From contig JAEVZQ010000397.1 in assembly GCA_023392135.1 (NCBI GenBank), forward strand, positions 1 to 5,144: a stretch of 5,144 bases of DNA, written 5' to 3'. Shown here piece by piece: positions 4,507 to 5,144 of the stretch. The stretch is from Pseudomonadota bacterium (lineage in GTDB: Bacteria; Pseudomonadota; Alphaproteobacteria; Rhizobiales; Hyphomicrobiaceae). Each line of letters starts with the position of its first letter. Positions within the stretch are counted from its first letter, which is position 1. A program made the position numbers and the translations under genes. Below the pieces are notes generated by a model. The model was not told the origin of the DNA. It saw only the letters and a program-made list of their open reading frames with translations, and did not search any database.

Positions 4507-5144
4507 CTAGTAAGGAAACGGCCAGAGCCTCAGCTTCTCCTTCGCAATTGCCCAAAGGCGCGCGAACCCGTGCGGCTCGACGATCAGCAGAAAACAGATC
4601 AGGGACCCTGTGATAATGAACACGAGAAGCGAAACCGTCTCGACTGACACCGGTATGCCGAGCGCATGCGGCACCTGGTCGAGGAAGATGGGCAGAATAA
4701 GAATGAAAGCCGCGCCGAGAAAGCTCCCCAGAATCGAACCCAGTCCGCCGATGATCACCATGAACAGGAGCTGGAACGAGCGATCGATATTGAACGTCAG
4801 TGGCTCCCACGAGCCCAGGTGCACGAAAGCCCAGAGCGCGCCGGCAACACCGATGATGAACGACGAAATCGCAAAGGCCGATAGCTTTGCATAGAGCGGT
4901 CGAATGCCCATCAGCTCTGCCGCGATATCCATGTCGCGGATGGCCATCCATTGCCGACCGATATTCCCGCGCGTCAGATTCTTGGCAATGATCGCAAAGG
5001 CGGTAACAAACGATAGGGCCAGAATGTAGCGCTCTGCCGGCGTGTTCACGACCCAGCCGAAGAAATTGAGTGCCGGAGCACTCAAGGAGCCCGATGGCGT
5101 GTAATTGGTGAACCACTGCACACGCAGAAACAGCCAATCGAAAA
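4507..5144 (-). CDS. livM: Branched-chain amino acid type ABC transporter permease LivM, C-terminal part
   Basis: Inner-membrane permease that forms the translocation channel with LivH. The frame is open from the right window edge to TAG at 4509-4507, giving 211 complete residues starting FDWLFLRVQWFTNYTPSG, so the 5' end lies outside. I estimate that about 130-150 residues are missing. Numbering from the first full codon, hydrophobic segments are at about 39-53, 87-107, 123-139, 141-154 and 172-188. The cytoplasmic coupling loop reads RQWMAIRDMDIAAELMGI (63-80), the EAA-like contact with the ATPases. It is followed by RPLYAKLSAFAISSF and GVAGALWAF. IDRSFQLLFMVIIGGLGS (119-136) and the end LIVEPHGFARLW (186-197) with KEKLRLWPFPY (201-211) are typical of LivM in Bradyrhizobium-group operons (from memory). 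It is the first gene in view of the minus-strand operon and lies 123 nt before livK. Confidence 0.92.
   Translation of the reverse strand, partial: FDWLFLRVQWFTNYTPSGSLSAPALNFFGWVVNTPAERYILALSFVTAFAIIAKNLTRGNIGRQWMAIRDMDIAAELMGIRPLYAKLSAFAISSFIIGVAGALWAFVHLGSWEPLTFNIDRSFQLLFMVIIGGLGSILGSFLGAAFILILPIFLDQVPHALGIPVSVETVSLLVFIITGSLICFLLIVEPHGFARLWAIAKEKLRLWPFPY

Noticed and set aside
3028..4647. A 539-codon plus-strand open frame lying antisense to all of livK
   Set aside because: Its codons are exactly aligned with those of livK, so it is open merely because livK avoids TTA, CTA and TCA, which are rare in GC-rich genomes. It shows no family motif, whereas livK has a signal peptide, a strong ribosome site and clear motifs.
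1..5144. Mobile elements, CRISPR arrays, tRNA or rRNA genes, phage or defence genes
   Set aside because: No transposase-like frames, terminal repeats, regularly spaced repeats of CRISPR length, or RNA gene signatures were seen. The window looks like ordinary metabolic and transport DNA.

Overview
The window is about 5.1 kb of GC-rich, densely coding DNA. Its genes closely resemble those of Bradyrhizobium and Rhodopseudomonas type Alphaproteobacteria (Hyphomicrobiales, Nitrobacteraceae). That placement rests on remembered protein sequence patterns of the LivF, LivK, LivM, MatB and ligase families and on gene order, not on a search.

Layout, left to right. Positions 1-632 (+) hold the C-terminal part of a malonyl-CoA synthetase (MatB), cut by the window edge. 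A 100-bp convergent gap (633-732) carries two perfect 8-bp stem-loops that could end transcription from both sides. All other genes lie on the minus strand and read right to left as livM (4507-5144, cut at its 5' end), livK (3061-4383), livF (2137-2958) and a PaaK-like adenylate-forming ligase (733-1971). livM is a membrane permease, livK a secreted solute-binding protein and livF an ATPase of one branched-chain amino acid type (HAAT) ABC importer. The other permease (livH) and ATPase (livG) would be expected beyond the right edge.

How the genes may work together: LivK would capture a solute in the periplasm, LivM (with LivH) would pass it through the inner membrane, and LivF (with LivG) would hydrolyse ATP. 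The ligase-like protein after livF suggests the imported compound may be a carboxylic acid (aromatic, aliphatic or a related acid) that is activated to a CoA thioester, rather than simply leucine or valine. This is inference from context. MatB faces the operon and need not belong to it.

The most interesting non-coding structure is the livK-livF junction. It is filled by two inverted arrays of four degenerate heptamers (consensus AGCGAAT) that can fold into a long imperfect hairpin. Other points of interest are the loss of the usual Ser/Thr/Gly phosphate-binding loop in the PaaK-like protein, a small terminator-like hairpin just after livF, and a direct repeat upstream of livK. I saw no mobile element, CRISPR array, tRNA or rRNA, and no clearly new multi-gene system.
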